Below are positions 1-9,134 of a DNA stretch of 41,786 nt, one piece after another. The stretch's first letter is position 1, and each line of letters starts with the position of its first letter. This DNA is from an uncultured Glaciecola sp. (GTDB lineage: Bacteria; Pseudomonadota; Gammaproteobacteria; Enterobacterales; Alteromonadaceae): NCBI GenBank assembly GCA_905479945.1, contig CAJQOP010000089.1:1-41786 (forward strand). Reading direction: 5' to 3'. The notes under the pieces are model-generated. The model did no database searches. It was not told the origin of the DNA and worked only from the letters and a program-made list of their open reading frames with translations. A program made the translations under genes and the position numbers.

Positions 1-2
1 TA

Positions 3-107
3 AAAGCACGACACTCGTGTAGACAAGAGTATGGAGCGTCACTCATAAAGATGGGTTTGTCATCTATGCTATATCGACGATTTCATCGTGCTAAAACGGC
101 ACTTTAG
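3..107 (+). CDS. Possible 3' end of a gene cut by the window edge
   Basis: One plus-strand frame is open from the window edge for 34 codons and ends at a TAG near 105-107. The residues are basic near the end (RRFHRAK) and I do not recognise a family. A gene ending here would converge on the M16 peptidase gene, with the hairpin at 119-143 between them. A 34-codon open stretch can easily occur by chance, so this is only a candidate. Confidence 0.2.
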   Translation, partial: KARHSCRQEYGASLIKMGLSSMLYRRFHRAKTAL

Positions 108-110
108 AGC

Positions 111-143
111 AAAAAAAAGCCACCATTTTATAAAAATGGTGGC
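111..143 (-). terminator. Rho-independent terminator of the M16 peptidase gene
   Basis: An 11-bp perfect inverted repeat (gccaccatttt, 119-129, with its complement at 133-143) has a 3-base loop. On the minus strand it is followed by a run of eight T (the A run at 111-118). It lies about 25 bases after the stop codon of the M16 gene, where a terminator is expected. On the plus strand the T run is poor. Confidence 0.85.
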
Positions 144-166
144 TTGGTCTCATCTAAAAATTGCAG

Positions 167-3058
167 CTACAAAGGTTTGCCCTCTTCATCTAATTCTACA
201 ATATTCTTAAACATTGGCTTCAGACTTCCCATAACTTTGGCTTTGTCACCCACCACTACTGTAATCATCTCATCAAGATTGAGTAGCTTAGCTGCCAGTG
301 AGTTTAACTCCGCTTTCTCGATATTCGCTAATATAGCGTTTTGCTCATCGATAAAGGTAGCATCGAGACCGTAAGTCATAATTTCTGATAAAAAGCCTAA
401 TTTTTGATTTGGTGTTTCGTAAGCCCTTGCATCACGCTGACCAATAGCGCTTTTCATAAATGCGAGTTCATCATCAGTCATACCAGCATCTTTAAACGCG
501 TTTATTTCATTTCTAAACTGTACGATAGAATCTGCTGTCGTATCCGCACGAACACCAGCTTGTGCTCGGTAAATTCCTCTGAAGTCATTGCCATTAAAGA
601 ATGAACGGGCACCATAAGTATAGCCTTTGTCTTCTCGTAAATTAAGATTAATACGGCTGTTAAAAGCACCGCCTAGGTTATAATTCATTAAGCCTGCGCG
701 GTAATACTCGCCGGTAGCGTCGTAGTTCATAGCACGCTTACCAATGCGTATTTCTGATTGAGCAGCGCCTGGTTTATCAATAAAATACAAGGTGCCTGCT
801 GCTAACTCAGGAAATGCATTAACAACTGGCGTTTCGCTTGACGCACCTTTCCAGTTATTAAGAACTTCTAAGTGCTTGGTGATCTCAGTGTTACCTAGAT
901 CGCTAACGACAATTATTTCAGCATTCGCTGGTCCATAATTAGCTTTGTAAAATGCTTTAACATCTTCAATTGTTAGTTTTTCAACGGTAGCAACGGTTCC
1001 ACCGTTGGGATAGGCAAAGCTATTGTCAAAACCAAAAACTAAATTACTGAAAATTTCAGTTGCTACAGGACCCGCATTTTTCTTACTATTTTTGATCCCT
1101 TCTATTGCCTGTTTTTGTAAACGTTCAAAGTCGGCTATATCAAACTTAGGTGAGGTTAAACGTTCCATAGCAATAGCTAAGGTAGGCTCAATATTTTTAG
1201 ATAAGGTCCTTATGCTAAGCGTTGTGAACTTGTCTCCGGAACCAAAAAATACACTAGATCCTAGTTTTTGAAGCTCATTAGACAGCTCTTCAGCAGTCGA
1301 TTCTAACGTGCTTTCTCCTAACATAGCTGCGGTCATGGAGGCTAAACCAAGCTTGCCTATGCTTTCTCTTGTCTGACCTGCAGGTATACTTACTCTTATG
1401 GTAGTAGTAGGAACTTCGTCATTGACTGCGCCTAGTACGCTTATTCCATTTTTAATTTCAACGCGGTATATATCAGGTACTTTAATCGTCGGGTTTTTGC
1501 CCGGCGCAGGCACAAGCGTTCTATCAAAATCAGAGGTGCCCGGGCGCAACACAAGGCTACTTTCATCAGTACCTTCTGGCAAAGTACGTTCAAAACGTTG
1601 CCAAGTATCTGCTTTAGCAATACCGCTCGCCTGTCCTTTAGGTACAATACTCATAATAACAGCATGCTTGTCTTTGATATAAGTTTTGTAAACACGCATT
1701 ACATCGTCTTTAGTAACATTCTCATACCGAGCAATATCATCACTAATTCCATTAGGATTTGAACGATAGGTTTCATAGGCAGCAAGTTGGCTTACTTTTC
1801 CAGCGACGCTTTCTAGGCCATAAATTCTACTAGAAACAATACCTGCTTTAACACGTGCTAAATCGTCGTCGTTCGCTCCGCCTCTAGTTTCAAATTCTTC
1901 CAGTGAGGCGCGCATTATAGCTTCTAATTCAGTTAAGGTGTTGCCCGGAGTAGGCAGACCAAACATTGTAAACTCGCAACTCAGTTCTCTGCATGAATGG
2001 CCGGAACTAGCTTGAACAGCTTTACCGTTCTTAACCATATTCTTATATAAAAGTGACGTTTGTCCGCCGCCTAGAATTGACTCTAATACATCAAGTGGTG
2101 CTTCATCAGGGTGATTTGCATATACCGTTGGGATAGACATATAAACTAAAGGTAGAGAGACATTATCTTCCAATGAGATATAACGGTCTTTGTCCAAAGT
2201 CACTTTAGTGTACTCAGGTTTCGTTACCTCAGGGCCTCGAGGGATGCCACCAAAATACTTTTTAACCCAAGCTAATGCCTGAGCTTCGTCCATGTCACCA
2301 CCAATAGTTAAGGTAGCGTTATTAGGACCATACCAGCGCAAAAAGAACTTTTTCAGATCGTTCAAGTCGGCGCGATTAAGGTCTTCTAAATAACCAATAA
2401 CCGACCAAGAATAAGGATGCCCTTCTGGGTAAAGTGCTTCGCCTACTCTTTCTCCAAGCAAACCGTAAGGACGATTGTCAACTCTTTGGCCGCGTTCATT
2501 TTTGACAGTTTCACGCTGATTTTCGAATTTTTCTTCGGTGACGGCATCAAGGAAAAAGCCCATACGATCCGCTTCTAACCAAAGCATACGTTCTAATTGA
2601 TTAGAAGGAACTGTTTCATAATAATTAGTGCGGTCGGAATTGGTTGACCCATTGAGCGTGCCACCAGACTCGGTGATCAAACCAAAATGCTGCTCATCGG
2701 CAACATTTTCTGAACCTTGAAACATCATATGTTCAAAAAAGTGAGCAAAGCCAGATTTACCAACTTCCTCACGGCCAGAACCTACATGATAAGTAATATC
2801 TACATGCACTAAAGGGTCTGAGTTATCCGGATGCAATACAATAGTCAGGCCATTGTCGAGTACATATTTGTTGAAAGGGATAACTATTTCGCCATCTGTT
2901 TTAGTGACAGCAGCAAGTTTGGAAATACCAGCAGGCAGCGCAATAGGTCCTGCCGCAGTTGTTGGAGAATTAGTATCTTTGGTTTTAGTTATTGCGTCGC
3001 AACCACTTAGCCCGATTAAGGCGACTATGCCTGTTGTTAACAGTATTTTTCTTCTCAT
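167..3058 (-). CDS. M16 family zinc metallopeptidase, lipoprotein (two-repeat form)
   Basis: This is a 963-residue insulinase/pitrilysin-type peptidase, probably tethered in the cell envelope. A lipoprotein signal ends in LSGC with Cys20. The inverted zinc motif HxxEH is intact as HFFEH at residues 106-110. A downstream acidic stretch near residue 185 (RETVKNE) would supply the third zinc ligand. The length fits the family form with two tandem M16 units, where the N-terminal one is catalytic and the C-terminal half (from about residue 525, with the R and Y of GYTYGARS) is the inactive partner. Such proteins degrade peptides in the periplasm; the substrate is unknown. The gene is monocistronic, divergent from the CsgG trio, and ends at a clear terminator. 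Confidence 0.92.
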   Translation of the reverse strand: MRRKILLTTGIVALIGLSGCDAITKTKDTNSPTTAAGPIALPAGISKLAAVTKTDGEIVIPFNKYVLDNGLTIVLHPDNSDPLVHVDITYHVGSGREEVGKSGFAHFFEHMMFQGSENVADEQHFGLITESGGTLNGSTNSDRTNYYETVPSNQLERMLWLEADRMGFFLDAVTEEKFENQRETVKNERGQRVDNRPYGLLGERVGEALYPEGHPYSWSVIGYLEDLNRADLNDLKKFFLRWYGPNNATLTIGGDMDEAQALAWVKKYFGGIPRGPEVTKPEYTKVTLDKDRYISLEDNVSLPLVYMSIPTVYANHPDEAPLDVLESILGGGQTSLLYKNMVKNGKAVQASSGHSCRELSCEFTMFGLPTPGNTLTELEAIMRASLEEFETRGGANDDDLARVKAGIVSSRIYGLESVAGKVSQLAAYETYRSNPNGISDDIARYENVTKDDVMRVYKTYIKDKHAVIMSIVPKGQASGIAKADTWQRFERTLPEGTDESSLVLRPGTSDFDRTLVPAPGKNPTIKVPDIYRVEIKNGISVLGAVNDEVPTTTIRVSIPAGQTRESIGKLGLASMTAAMLGESTLESTAEELSNELQKLGSSVFFGSGDKFTTLSIRTLSKNIEPTLAIAMERLTSPKFDIADFERLQKQAIEGIKNSKKNAGPVATEIFSNLVFGFDNSFAYPNGGTVATVEKLTIEDVKAFYKANYGPANAEIIVVSDLGNTEITKHLEVLNNWKGASSETPVVNAFPELAAGTLYFIDKPGAAQSEIRIGKRAMNYDATGEYYRAGLMNYNLGGAFNSRINLNLREDKGYTYGARSFFNGNDFRGIYRAQAGVRADTTADSIVQFRNEINAFKDAGMTDDELAFMKSAIGQRDARAYETPNQKLGFLSEIMTYGLDATFIDEQNAILANIEKAELNSLAAKLLNLDEMITVVVGDKAKVMGSLKPMFKNIVELDEEGKPL

Positions 3059-3426
3059 GAAACTATGTACACTCGTTGATAATTGAAGATAATTAGAAGA
3101 ATAAACGATGTACTAGATCTATTCAACAGGTGACGGTTTTAAGTCGTATAGTTATTGTAAGTATGTGTGTAGAGGCTCCAGTTCTCGAGCATTTACAAGA
3201 TAAATAGAAATCTAAATAAAAGCAGATTGCTCGTTTTGAATAGATTAAAAATAAATTAGCGTTAAAAGTCCTGTATTAGCATGCATAAATCGGATATAAA
3301 TACATTGCGTAAAGGACCTAGAATAAAAGCAGTGATAGTGAAAGGATTTTACTATTCAATTTTCCTCACTCTTCATATGATTCTAATTAATACACTACCT
3401 ACACACTCAACAAAAAGGTAAATAAT
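3059..3426. other. Divergent intergenic region (M16 gene / CsgG trio)
   Basis: This 368-base AT-rich gap separates two divergent genes, so it should hold both promoters. I see no ORF, RNA gene or strong hairpin. A ribosome binding site (aaaaagg) sits seven bases before the ATG at 3427. No promoter hexamer pair is good enough to place. Confidence 0.5.
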
Positions 3427-4098
3427 ATGAAATTTAATATATACGGCCTCGCCTTGTTATCCACGACAGTAATTTTTGCCAGTGGTTGCGCTACTACTAC
3501 AACATCCAACGTGGTTGAGACACCAAAAGTTAACAGCTACAACACTGCCTATAGTGGTGTAAAAAATAAGATCGCCGTAGGAACTTTTGTTAATCGTTCA
3601 AGTTTCCAAAATGGCATATTTTCGAACGGCACAGACCGTTTGGGTAGCCAAGCAAAAACAACCTTGATGGGCCATTTGCAACAAACCAATCGTTTTTCTG
3701 TATTAGACAGAGACAACATGGAGATGCTCGCCAATGAAGCAAAACTAACCGGTACAACGCAAAACTTATCAGGTGCCAAATATGTGGTAACTGGCGATGT
3801 AACCGAGTTTGGCCGCAAAAATGTAGGTGATAAGCAACTATTCGGTTTACTCGGTAAAGGTAAATCTCAAATTGCCTATGCCAAGGTTACTTTAAACATT
3901 GTTGATGTCACGACGTCTGAACTTGTTTTCTCGTCATCAGGTGCTGGCGAATATAGCTTGTCTGAACGAGAAGTGGTTGGTTTTGGCAGCACTGCTGGCT
4001 ACGATTCAACTCTAAATGGCAAGGTTTTAGATTTAGCCGTTCGTGAAGCTGTGAATAATTTAGTTAACGGTATTGAAAGCGGTAGCTGGAATCTATAA
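3427..4098 (+). CDS. CsgG/HfaB-family outer membrane lipoprotein
   Basis: This 223-residue lipoprotein has its lipobox ASGC at Cys21. The mature part matches the CsgG/HfaB fold: an early strand with KIAVGTFVNRS, a central RFSVLDRDNM segment typical of CsgG, then AKYVVTGDVTEFG and a strand pair ending in ELVFSSSGAG. CsgG proteins form oligomeric outer-membrane export channels. Members found in this three-gene arrangement are less well understood and may not make a pore. It is first in a tight operon with a DUF4810 and a GNA1162-type lipoprotein, an arrangement also found in Neisseria and other proteobacteria. AAAGG stands before the ATG. There are no curli subunit genes nearby, so a curli role is unlikely. 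Confidence 0.88.
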   Translation: MKFNIYGLALLSTTVIFASGCATTTTSNVVETPKVNSYNTAYSGVKNKIAVGTFVNRSSFQNGIFSNGTDRLGSQAKTTLMGHLQQTNRFSVLDRDNMEMLANEAKLTGTTQNLSGAKYVVTGDVTEFGRKNVGDKQLFGLLGKGKSQIAYAKVTLNIVDVTTSELVFSSSGAGEYSLSEREVVGFGSTAGYDSTLNGKVLDLAVREAVNNLVNGIESGSWNL

Positions 4099-4118
4099 TA
4101 AACAAAAGGAATTGATAA

Positions 4119-4478
4119 ATGAAAGTAAGCGTATTAAAAACATTAGCAGTTGCGCTGCTAGCAACTGCAGTATTGTCGGGTTGTAAAACTACTGAACCTT
4201 TGTACTATTACGGCGATTACCAACAAACGGTATATACCCATTTTAAAGGCGATGAATCGAGCGCCGCAGAGCAAATGGGTATATTGGAAGAAGTTATACA
4301 AACTGCTGCCGCAAATGGCAAAGCGATTGCTCCTGGTGTGCATGCGCACTTAGGCATGTTGTATTTTGAGACTGGTAATCCAGGGCAAGGGACAGCACAT
4401 TTCGAGCAAGAAAAAGCATTGTTTCCTGAATCGACTGCATATCTTGATTTTTTGATTAAAAGTGGCAAAGGAGAGTAA
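4119..4478 (+). CDS. DUF4810 lipoprotein
   Basis: This 119-residue lipoprotein has the lipobox LSGC at Cys22. It carries the hallmark start of DUF4810, an aromatic YYYGDYQ stretch just after the signal, and then a helical body with a TPR-like segment (HLGMLYFETGNPGQ, near residues 76-89). Its function is unknown. It lies 20 bases after the CsgG-like gene, with a good ribosome binding site (aaagga). Its stop codon shares one base with the start of the next gene (TAATG), so the two are translationally coupled. The trio probably forms one envelope complex, which is an inference from constant co-occurrence. Confidence 0.85.
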   Translation: MKVSVLKTLAVALLATAVLSGCKTTEPLYYYGDYQQTVYTHFKGDESSAAEQMGILEEVIQTAAANGKAIAPGVHAHLGMLYFETGNPGQGTAHFEQEKALFPESTAYLDFLIKSGKGE

Positions 4479-5155
4479 TGATGAATCGAATTTATTTAGG
4501 CCTAATTGTTGTTTTTGCATTATTGTCGACCGCTTGCGTAAGTTTGCCGCCAGCCTACGATTATTCAGAATTTAGAAACTCCGACCCACGTTCTATTTTG
4601 ATTTTACCCCCGACTAACCAATCTACTGAAGTAATTGCTCCTTATAGCGTTATGGCCCAAATGTCTGCGCCTATCGCCGAGTCTGGCTTCTACGTGTTCC
4701 CAGTAGCCCTAGTTAACCAAACATTTCAAAACAATGGATTGACAGTTGCCAATGATGTACAGGCAGTGCCGGTTGCAAAGTTGTATGAAATTTTTGGCGC
4801 GGACGCAGCGTTATATATCGATATCCAAGAATATGGCACGAGTTATGTTGTAATTTCGAGCAATACCGTAGTAACTGTAACGGCAAAATTGGTCGATCTG
4901 AGAACGGGTAATTTACTTTGGCAAGGCGCGTCTACTGCATCAAGCGCCGAAACCCGTGGTAATAGCGGTGGCGGTGTAGTCGGAATGTTGGTGCAAGCAG
5001 CTGTGAGTCAAATTGTCGAAACAGTCAGCGATACAGGTTTCGATATTTCTGCGATTGCCTCAACTCGACTTGTCTCTTCCGAGATTTATAACGGTTTGTT
5101 GCATGGTCCTCGTTCTCCAAAATACGGGCAGCCTGCTACTAGCGAAAAAAAATAG
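4478..5155 (+). CDS. GNA1162/DUF799 family lipoprotein
   Basis: This 225-residue lipoprotein has the lipobox STAC at Cys20. After a short linker it has an RSILILPPTNQS strand, a conserved stretch GFYVFPVALVNQTF and the ADAALYIDIQEYG segment, all typical of the DUF799 / GNA1162 family. The meningococcal member was studied as a surface vaccine antigen and has a fold related to the periplasmic domain of TolB-like proteins. It is third in the trio, overlapping the DUF4810 gene by one base. A Gly-rich segment (NSGGGVVG) before an amphipathic helix may contact the membrane. The biochemical function is not established. Confidence 0.87.
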   Translation: MMNRIYLGLIVVFALLSTACVSLPPAYDYSEFRNSDPRSILILPPTNQSTEVIAPYSVMAQMSAPIAESGFYVFPVALVNQTFQNNGLTVANDVQAVPVAKLYEIFGADAALYIDIQEYGTSYVVISSNTVVTVTAKLVDLRTGNLLWQGASTASSAETRGNSGGGVVGMLVQAAVSQIVETVSDTGFDISAIASTRLVSSEIYNGLLHGPRSPKYGQPATSEKK

Positions 5156-5231
5156 GAAAGGTCTCTAGTTTTCATAACTAGACATAAAATGACAATGGTC
5201 GCTAAGGTATTTAACAAAAAGAAAAACTCAT

Positions 5232-6425
5232 ATGAACACAATAATTAAATGGATTGGCATTATAGGTTTAACACTAGCAGTTTTAGCGGGTATTGGTTGG
5301 TGGTCGATTGGGCCTGATTGGCGAGCGCTTTTATCTGACCCGCCGCAGGATACTAATATTTTGTTTTGGTCGCAAAGTCAGCGTGATGTGGGTTTTAAAA
5401 TGATGGACAAGTTGCCAGCATTGGTTAAATCACGCGAAATAGAGCCAAGTGCAACTGTAAGAGAGTTACCCGATGGCGAGCCGGTAGCATTTAATATTGA
5501 TATGGATGACTTTTTTGCAAAGCAGAATCTGGCTGGCGCTTTAATTCTGCATAAGGGTAAAGTTCGCTATGAGCGATATGGCATTGGCCATTCTCCAGAA
5601 AAGCGCTGGACAAGCTTTTCAGTTGCTAAATCACTGACTTCAAGTCTGGTTGGCATTGCTTTAAAAGATGGCTATATCAAAAGTCTTGATGATAATGTTT
5701 CAGACTATATTAAAGGCCTGAAGGGGTCAGCCTATGATGCCGTAACAATAACGCAGTTGCTTACGATGACATCAGGGGGGCAGTGGGATGAAGACTATTC
5801 TGATCCACAGTCTGATGTAGCTAAATTCAATAATCATGTTGCGAGCGATGGCCTTTCTACTATCGTGAGCTATATGCGAGGCTTGCCTAGAGCATATCCT
5901 GCTGGGGAAAAGTGGCAGTACTCCACTGGCGAAACCAATCTTATCGGGATTCTGGTAGGCGAGGCAACTGGCCGTTCTCTCTCTCAATATCTGACGGAAA
6001 AAATATGGAAACCGTTTGGTATGGAAAGTCAGGCGAGTTGGCTGCTAAGCCCGGATGGGCTAGAGATTTCCGGTTGCTGTATTCAAGCAAGCTTGCGTGA
6101 TTTTGCTAGAGTTGGTCTTTTTGTGCTGGAGGATGGCAAGATAAACGGTACTGCCACGTTGCCAGATGGTTGGTTTGAAATGGCTACCACTAAACGGGCC
6201 GATATTGGTCGACCTGGCAGTGGTTATGGCTATCAATGGTGGACATTCGACGATGGTAGTTTCACAGCGCGCGGTATTTTTGGGCAAACTATATTTATTG
6301 ACCCAAAAAGACAGCTAGTCGTCGCTTTTAATGGCAATTGGGAAAAAGCGACAGATTCTGAGCTAAACAAACAGCGCTTTGATTTCATTGACAGTGTTCG
6401 CGCTAGTATTGATCAAGAGGGTTAG
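5232..6425 (+). CDS. Class C beta-lactamase-fold serine hydrolase
   Basis: This 397-residue protein has a single N-terminal membrane segment (residues 5-26) and a penicillin-binding-protein-like catalytic domain (Pfam Beta-lactamase). The SxxK motif is SVAK with nucleophile Ser130 and Lys133. The second motif is YST at Tyr230 in KWQYSTGETN. Spacing and context resemble 6-aminohexanoate-dimer hydrolase and EstB-type esterases more than true AmpC enzymes, so an esterase or amidase is the best guess and antibiotic resistance is unlikely. The active domain should face the periplasm. It starts 76 bases after the lipoprotein trio but has only a weak ribosome binding site. The following gene is convergent. 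Confidence 0.85.
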   Translation: MNTIIKWIGIIGLTLAVLAGIGWWSIGPDWRALLSDPPQDTNILFWSQSQRDVGFKMMDKLPALVKSREIEPSATVRELPDGEPVAFNIDMDDFFAKQNLAGALILHKGKVRYERYGIGHSPEKRWTSFSVAKSLTSSLVGIALKDGYIKSLDDNVSDYIKGLKGSAYDAVTITQLLTMTSGGQWDEDYSDPQSDVAKFNNHVASDGLSTIVSYMRGLPRAYPAGEKWQYSTGETNLIGILVGEATGRSLSQYLTEKIWKPFGMESQASWLLSPDGLEISGCCIQASLRDFARVGLFVLEDGKINGTATLPDGWFEMATTKRADIGRPGSGYGYQWWTFDDGSFTARGIFGQTIFIDPKRQLVVAFNGNWEKATDSELNKQRFDFIDSVRASIDQEG

Positions 6426-6476
6426 TTAACTTAATAGCCCGGAGCGTTATTTAAAAAAGCCATGACATTATTGCTA

Positions 6477-7322
6477 CTATAAAAAATGTTTCCATAGCGG
6501 TCTTAACAACCAAAGAAACAGAAATACAATGGATGGCATGCGCTTTTTCTTGCGCCAAAGAAATTTGAATTGTCCTTTTAAGAAATCTGCACCTAAAAAT
6601 CGGTTGGCAAGTTCGATTGATTCGCGGGCATTAACAGCCTGTAACTCTGATAACTCACTGCCAGCTAAAATAGTGCGGCTGCGGGCATTGCTAACCCAGC
6701 CTTGCGCTATTTTTTGAGCTTCAGTTTGTAGATGGTCTTTTGGCACTACCCACTGCACTAACCCAGCAGCGAGAGCTTCATCTCCATTAGGTCGCCATCC
6801 TTCAGTCCCTAACATGCGTTGTGCATTATCATCACCCATCAGTCTTGCAAAATGAACACTAGAACAACCCTCTGGTGTAATACCCAATGCAGCGAAAGGC
6901 GTTGAAAATGTTGATGTATTCGCAGCAATAATACCGTCGCATAATGTTGCTGAGGTTACACTGGCGCCGATGGCTGGGCCATTAGTAGCGACCAATATCG
7001 GTTTGGGGAATGTCAGGAACCTATCGAACAACTTTTCATTATGCTTAACAATCAATTGGTGCAATTTTTTCGGGGCCATTAGTTTTAAGGTGCCACCCAG
7101 ATTCACTCCAGCGGAATAATAGTCTCCCGCACCTGTGAAAATCACCGCTTTAATCAGTTCATCCTGACTGGCTTTTTCAAAAGCACTCGAAAAGGCATCC
7201 ATCATTTCATTGGTCCAGCCATTTAGCTTCTTTGGCTTGTTCATCATGATAGTCACCACGCCAGCTTCAAAAGAGCTATGTATATACGCTGCAGCAGTGT
7301 CATAAAGATTTAGGTAATTCAA
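6477..7322 (-). CDS. Enoyl-CoA hydratase/isomerase, ECI2-like
   Basis: This is a 281-residue crotonase-fold enzyme. The oxyanion-hole segment YYSAGVNLG (near residue 110) and the segment TPEGCSSVHF, with its catalytic-type Glu, closely match eukaryotic peroxisomal delta3,delta2-enoyl-CoA isomerases (ECI2/PECI), which move double bonds during beta-oxidation of unsaturated acyl-CoA. The usual start of the fold lies just after residue 15. The only suitable start is TTG at 7322, preceded by a GAG and bounded by an in-frame stop five codons upstream. The C-terminus is basic and then very hydrophobic (WRKKKR followed by a Leu/Phe/Trp-rich tail), which could hold the enzyme at the membrane. Confidence 0.87.
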   Translation of the reverse strand: MNYLNLYDTAAAYIHSSFEAGVVTIMMNKPKKLNGWTNEMMDAFSSAFEKASQDELIKAVIFTGAGDYYSAGVNLGGTLKLMAPKKLHQLIVKHNEKLFDRFLTFPKPILVATNGPAIGASVTSATLCDGIIAANTSTFSTPFAALGITPEGCSSVHFARLMGDDNAQRMLGTEGWRPNGDEALAAGLVQWVVPKDHLQTEAQKIAQGWVSNARSRTILAGSELSELQAVNARESIELANRFLGADFLKGQFKFLWRKKKRMPSIVFLFLWLLRPLWKHFL

Positions 7323-7342
7323 AAATAGGCACTCTAGTCAAT

Positions 7343-7348
7343 ATTATA
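7343..7348 (-). promoter_or_regulatory. Candidate -10 box of the enoyl-CoA isomerase gene
   Basis: A perfect TATAAT reads on the minus strand about 20 bases before the TTG start, which would give a very short leader. No convincing -35 hexamer is seen at 16-18 bases, so the call rests on the -10 and its position only. Confidence 0.3.
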
Positions 7349-7498
7349 GGACGATTATTGCCGAAATTTATAAATATAACCAGTGCCGCATCAAACGCAT
7401 TGTTTGCACTGTTAAGAGTTAGTGTTTATTCTTTCCATAAGGCTCTGAAAGATCTCAATTTTAGTAGCTAAGGCTTTGTAAAACATAGAGAGTGATTT

Positions 7499-8989
7499 AT
7501 GACCGAAGAAGTAGTAGATGTGCTGATTGCTGGGGCGGGTATTTCAGGGATTGGTATGGCTGTGCGTCTTAAACACCAGTGTCCAACGCATACTTTTACT
7601 ATGCTAGAGCAACGCGAAGATATTGGCGGAACTTGGAGTCTATTTAACTATCCAGGTGTGCGCTCGGACAGCGATATGTATACGCTCGGTTATGATTTTG
7701 AGCCTTGGACACACAAAAAAGCGATTGCCGACGGCACTACCATTCTTGCCTACATTACGAGTATTGTTGAAAAGTATAAGCTGCGCGAACATATTGAGTT
7801 TGAGCAAAAAATACTGTCCGCGAATTGGTCAAGTGAGGATGCTTATTGGACTCTTATACTTGCTAATAAATCTGGTGAGAAACATGAAAAACGCGGGCGC
7901 TTTTTGTATATGGGAACTGGATACTATGACTATGAAAAGGGTCATGAGGCAGTTTTTGAGGGGAGTCAGGAGTTTGCAGGTGAAATTGTTCATCCTCAAT
8001 TTTGGCCTCAAGATTTAGATTATGAAAACAAAAAAGTTGTGGTGATTGGCTCCGGTGCAACGGCCGTTACTCTTTTGCCGACAATGGCAAAAAAAGCCGC
8101 GCACGTGACTATGCTGCAGCGCACGCCGACCTGGTACGCAGTGCGTTCGTCTGAGGATAAAATTGCTAATGGCTTAGGTAAAATAATGCCCAGCAAATGG
8201 ACCTATAAAATTATTCGGAAGCGCAATGTGCTGCTGCAGAGTATCATTTTTAAACTCGCGCGAAGTAAGCCTGAACGAGTGGTCAAAATGTTGATGAAAG
8301 GTGTCCGCAAAGCACTAGGCAGTGAGCCTAACTCAAAAGACTTCACTCCACCTTATAGGCCTTGGGAACAAAGGATTTGTTTAGTGCCGGATGGAGATAT
8401 GTTTACGGCAATGCGAGAAGGTAAGGCAAGTATAGAAACCGCCCACATTAAGCATTTTACGAAAACCGGCATTCAACTTACCTCAGGTAAACACTTAGAA
8501 GCCGATGTTATCATTACCGCTACTGGCTTAAAGCTCGCCATGGCAGGAAAAGTTTGCTTTTCCATCGATGGTGTTGAAACGAACTTCGCTGACCATTTTT
8601 ACTATAAGGGCTGCATGTTTTCCAATGTGCCAAACATGGCCATTGTGTTTGGTTACTTAAATGCATCGTGGACATTAAAAGTAGATATCGTTTCACATTA
8701 TGTATGCCGTATTCTTAATCATATGCAGCAGCACGGCCTTACTACTGTCAACCCTCAACTAGACGATCCTGAAGCGCTCGAGGAAGAAGCACTGTTCGAC
8801 TTTTCGTCGGGTTATGTGCAACGGGCCAGCGATATACTGCCCCGCCAAAGCAAAACTATGCCTTGGCGTATAACGCAGGACTACCTATTTGAAAAGAACG
8901 TGCTGCTCAAACAAGCTGTAGATGACGGGTTTTTAAAATTTTCACATGCCCGCCAAGAGAAAGATACTGTTGTTAAAGATTCTAAATAA
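7499..8989 (+). CDS. Flavin-containing monooxygenase, Baeyer-Villiger type
   Basis: This 496-residue FAD/NADPH enzyme has an FAD Rossmann motif GAGISGIG at residues 12-19 and the family GGTW element followed by YPGVRSDS. The Baeyer-Villiger fingerprint FxGxxxHxxxWP is complete (FAGEIVHPQFWP, about residues 159-170). A second NADPH Rossmann motif, IGSGATAV, lies near residue 183. Such enzymes insert oxygen next to a ketone to give an ester or lactone, or oxidise soft heteroatoms. A GAGAGT ribosome binding site precedes the ATG. The SDR gene downstream could supply the ketone and the serine hydrolase upstream could open the ester, but this pathway is inferred. The substrate cannot be read from the sequence. 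Confidence 0.9.
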   Translation: MTEEVVDVLIAGAGISGIGMAVRLKHQCPTHTFTMLEQREDIGGTWSLFNYPGVRSDSDMYTLGYDFEPWTHKKAIADGTTILAYITSIVEKYKLREHIEFEQKILSANWSSEDAYWTLILANKSGEKHEKRGRFLYMGTGYYDYEKGHEAVFEGSQEFAGEIVHPQFWPQDLDYENKKVVVIGSGATAVTLLPTMAKKAAHVTMLQRTPTWYAVRSSEDKIANGLGKIMPSKWTYKIIRKRNVLLQSIIFKLARSKPERVVKMLMKGVRKALGSEPNSKDFTPPYRPWEQRICLVPDGDMFTAMREGKASIETAHIKHFTKTGIQLTSGKHLEADVIITATGLKLAMAGKVCFSIDGVETNFADHFYYKGCMFSNVPNMAIVFGYLNASWTLKVDIVSHYVCRILNHMQQHGLTTVNPQLDDPEALEEEALFDFSSGYVQRASDILPRQSKTMPWRITQDYLFEKNVLLKQAVDDGFLKFSHARQEKDTVVKDSK

Positions 8990-9082
8990 ATACGCTTAGC
9001 GTATGTGATCGGTGAACACTTATTTAAATCTGTATATTTGTATAAAGGCTATTTAAAGCGTTACTATCGTTATCGATAGTAA
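8990..9082 (+). other. Two short hairpins between the monooxygenase and SDR genes
   Basis: A 6-bp hairpin with a 3-base loop (atacgc/gcgtat, 8990-9004) starts right after the monooxygenase stop. A perfect 9-bp hairpin with a 4-base loop (ttactatcg/cgatagtaa, 9061-9082) is followed by an AT stretch. The second could be a weak terminator or an operator for the SDR gene, whose ATG is 53 bases further on. Confidence 0.4.
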
Positions 9083-9134
9083 TTTAATTTATAAACTTAT
9101 CTCGCGTTAAGACCGAGATCTAAGGAAAAACTAA

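Noticed and set aside
5164..5182. Terminator after the GNA1162-type gene
   Set aside because: The 7-bp AT-rich hairpin (tctagtt/aactaga) has no following T run and is too weak to call.
7623..8018. 131-codon open frame inside the monooxygenase gene
   Set aside because: It overlaps the NADPH/FAD coding region in another frame; composition looks like a shadow frame.
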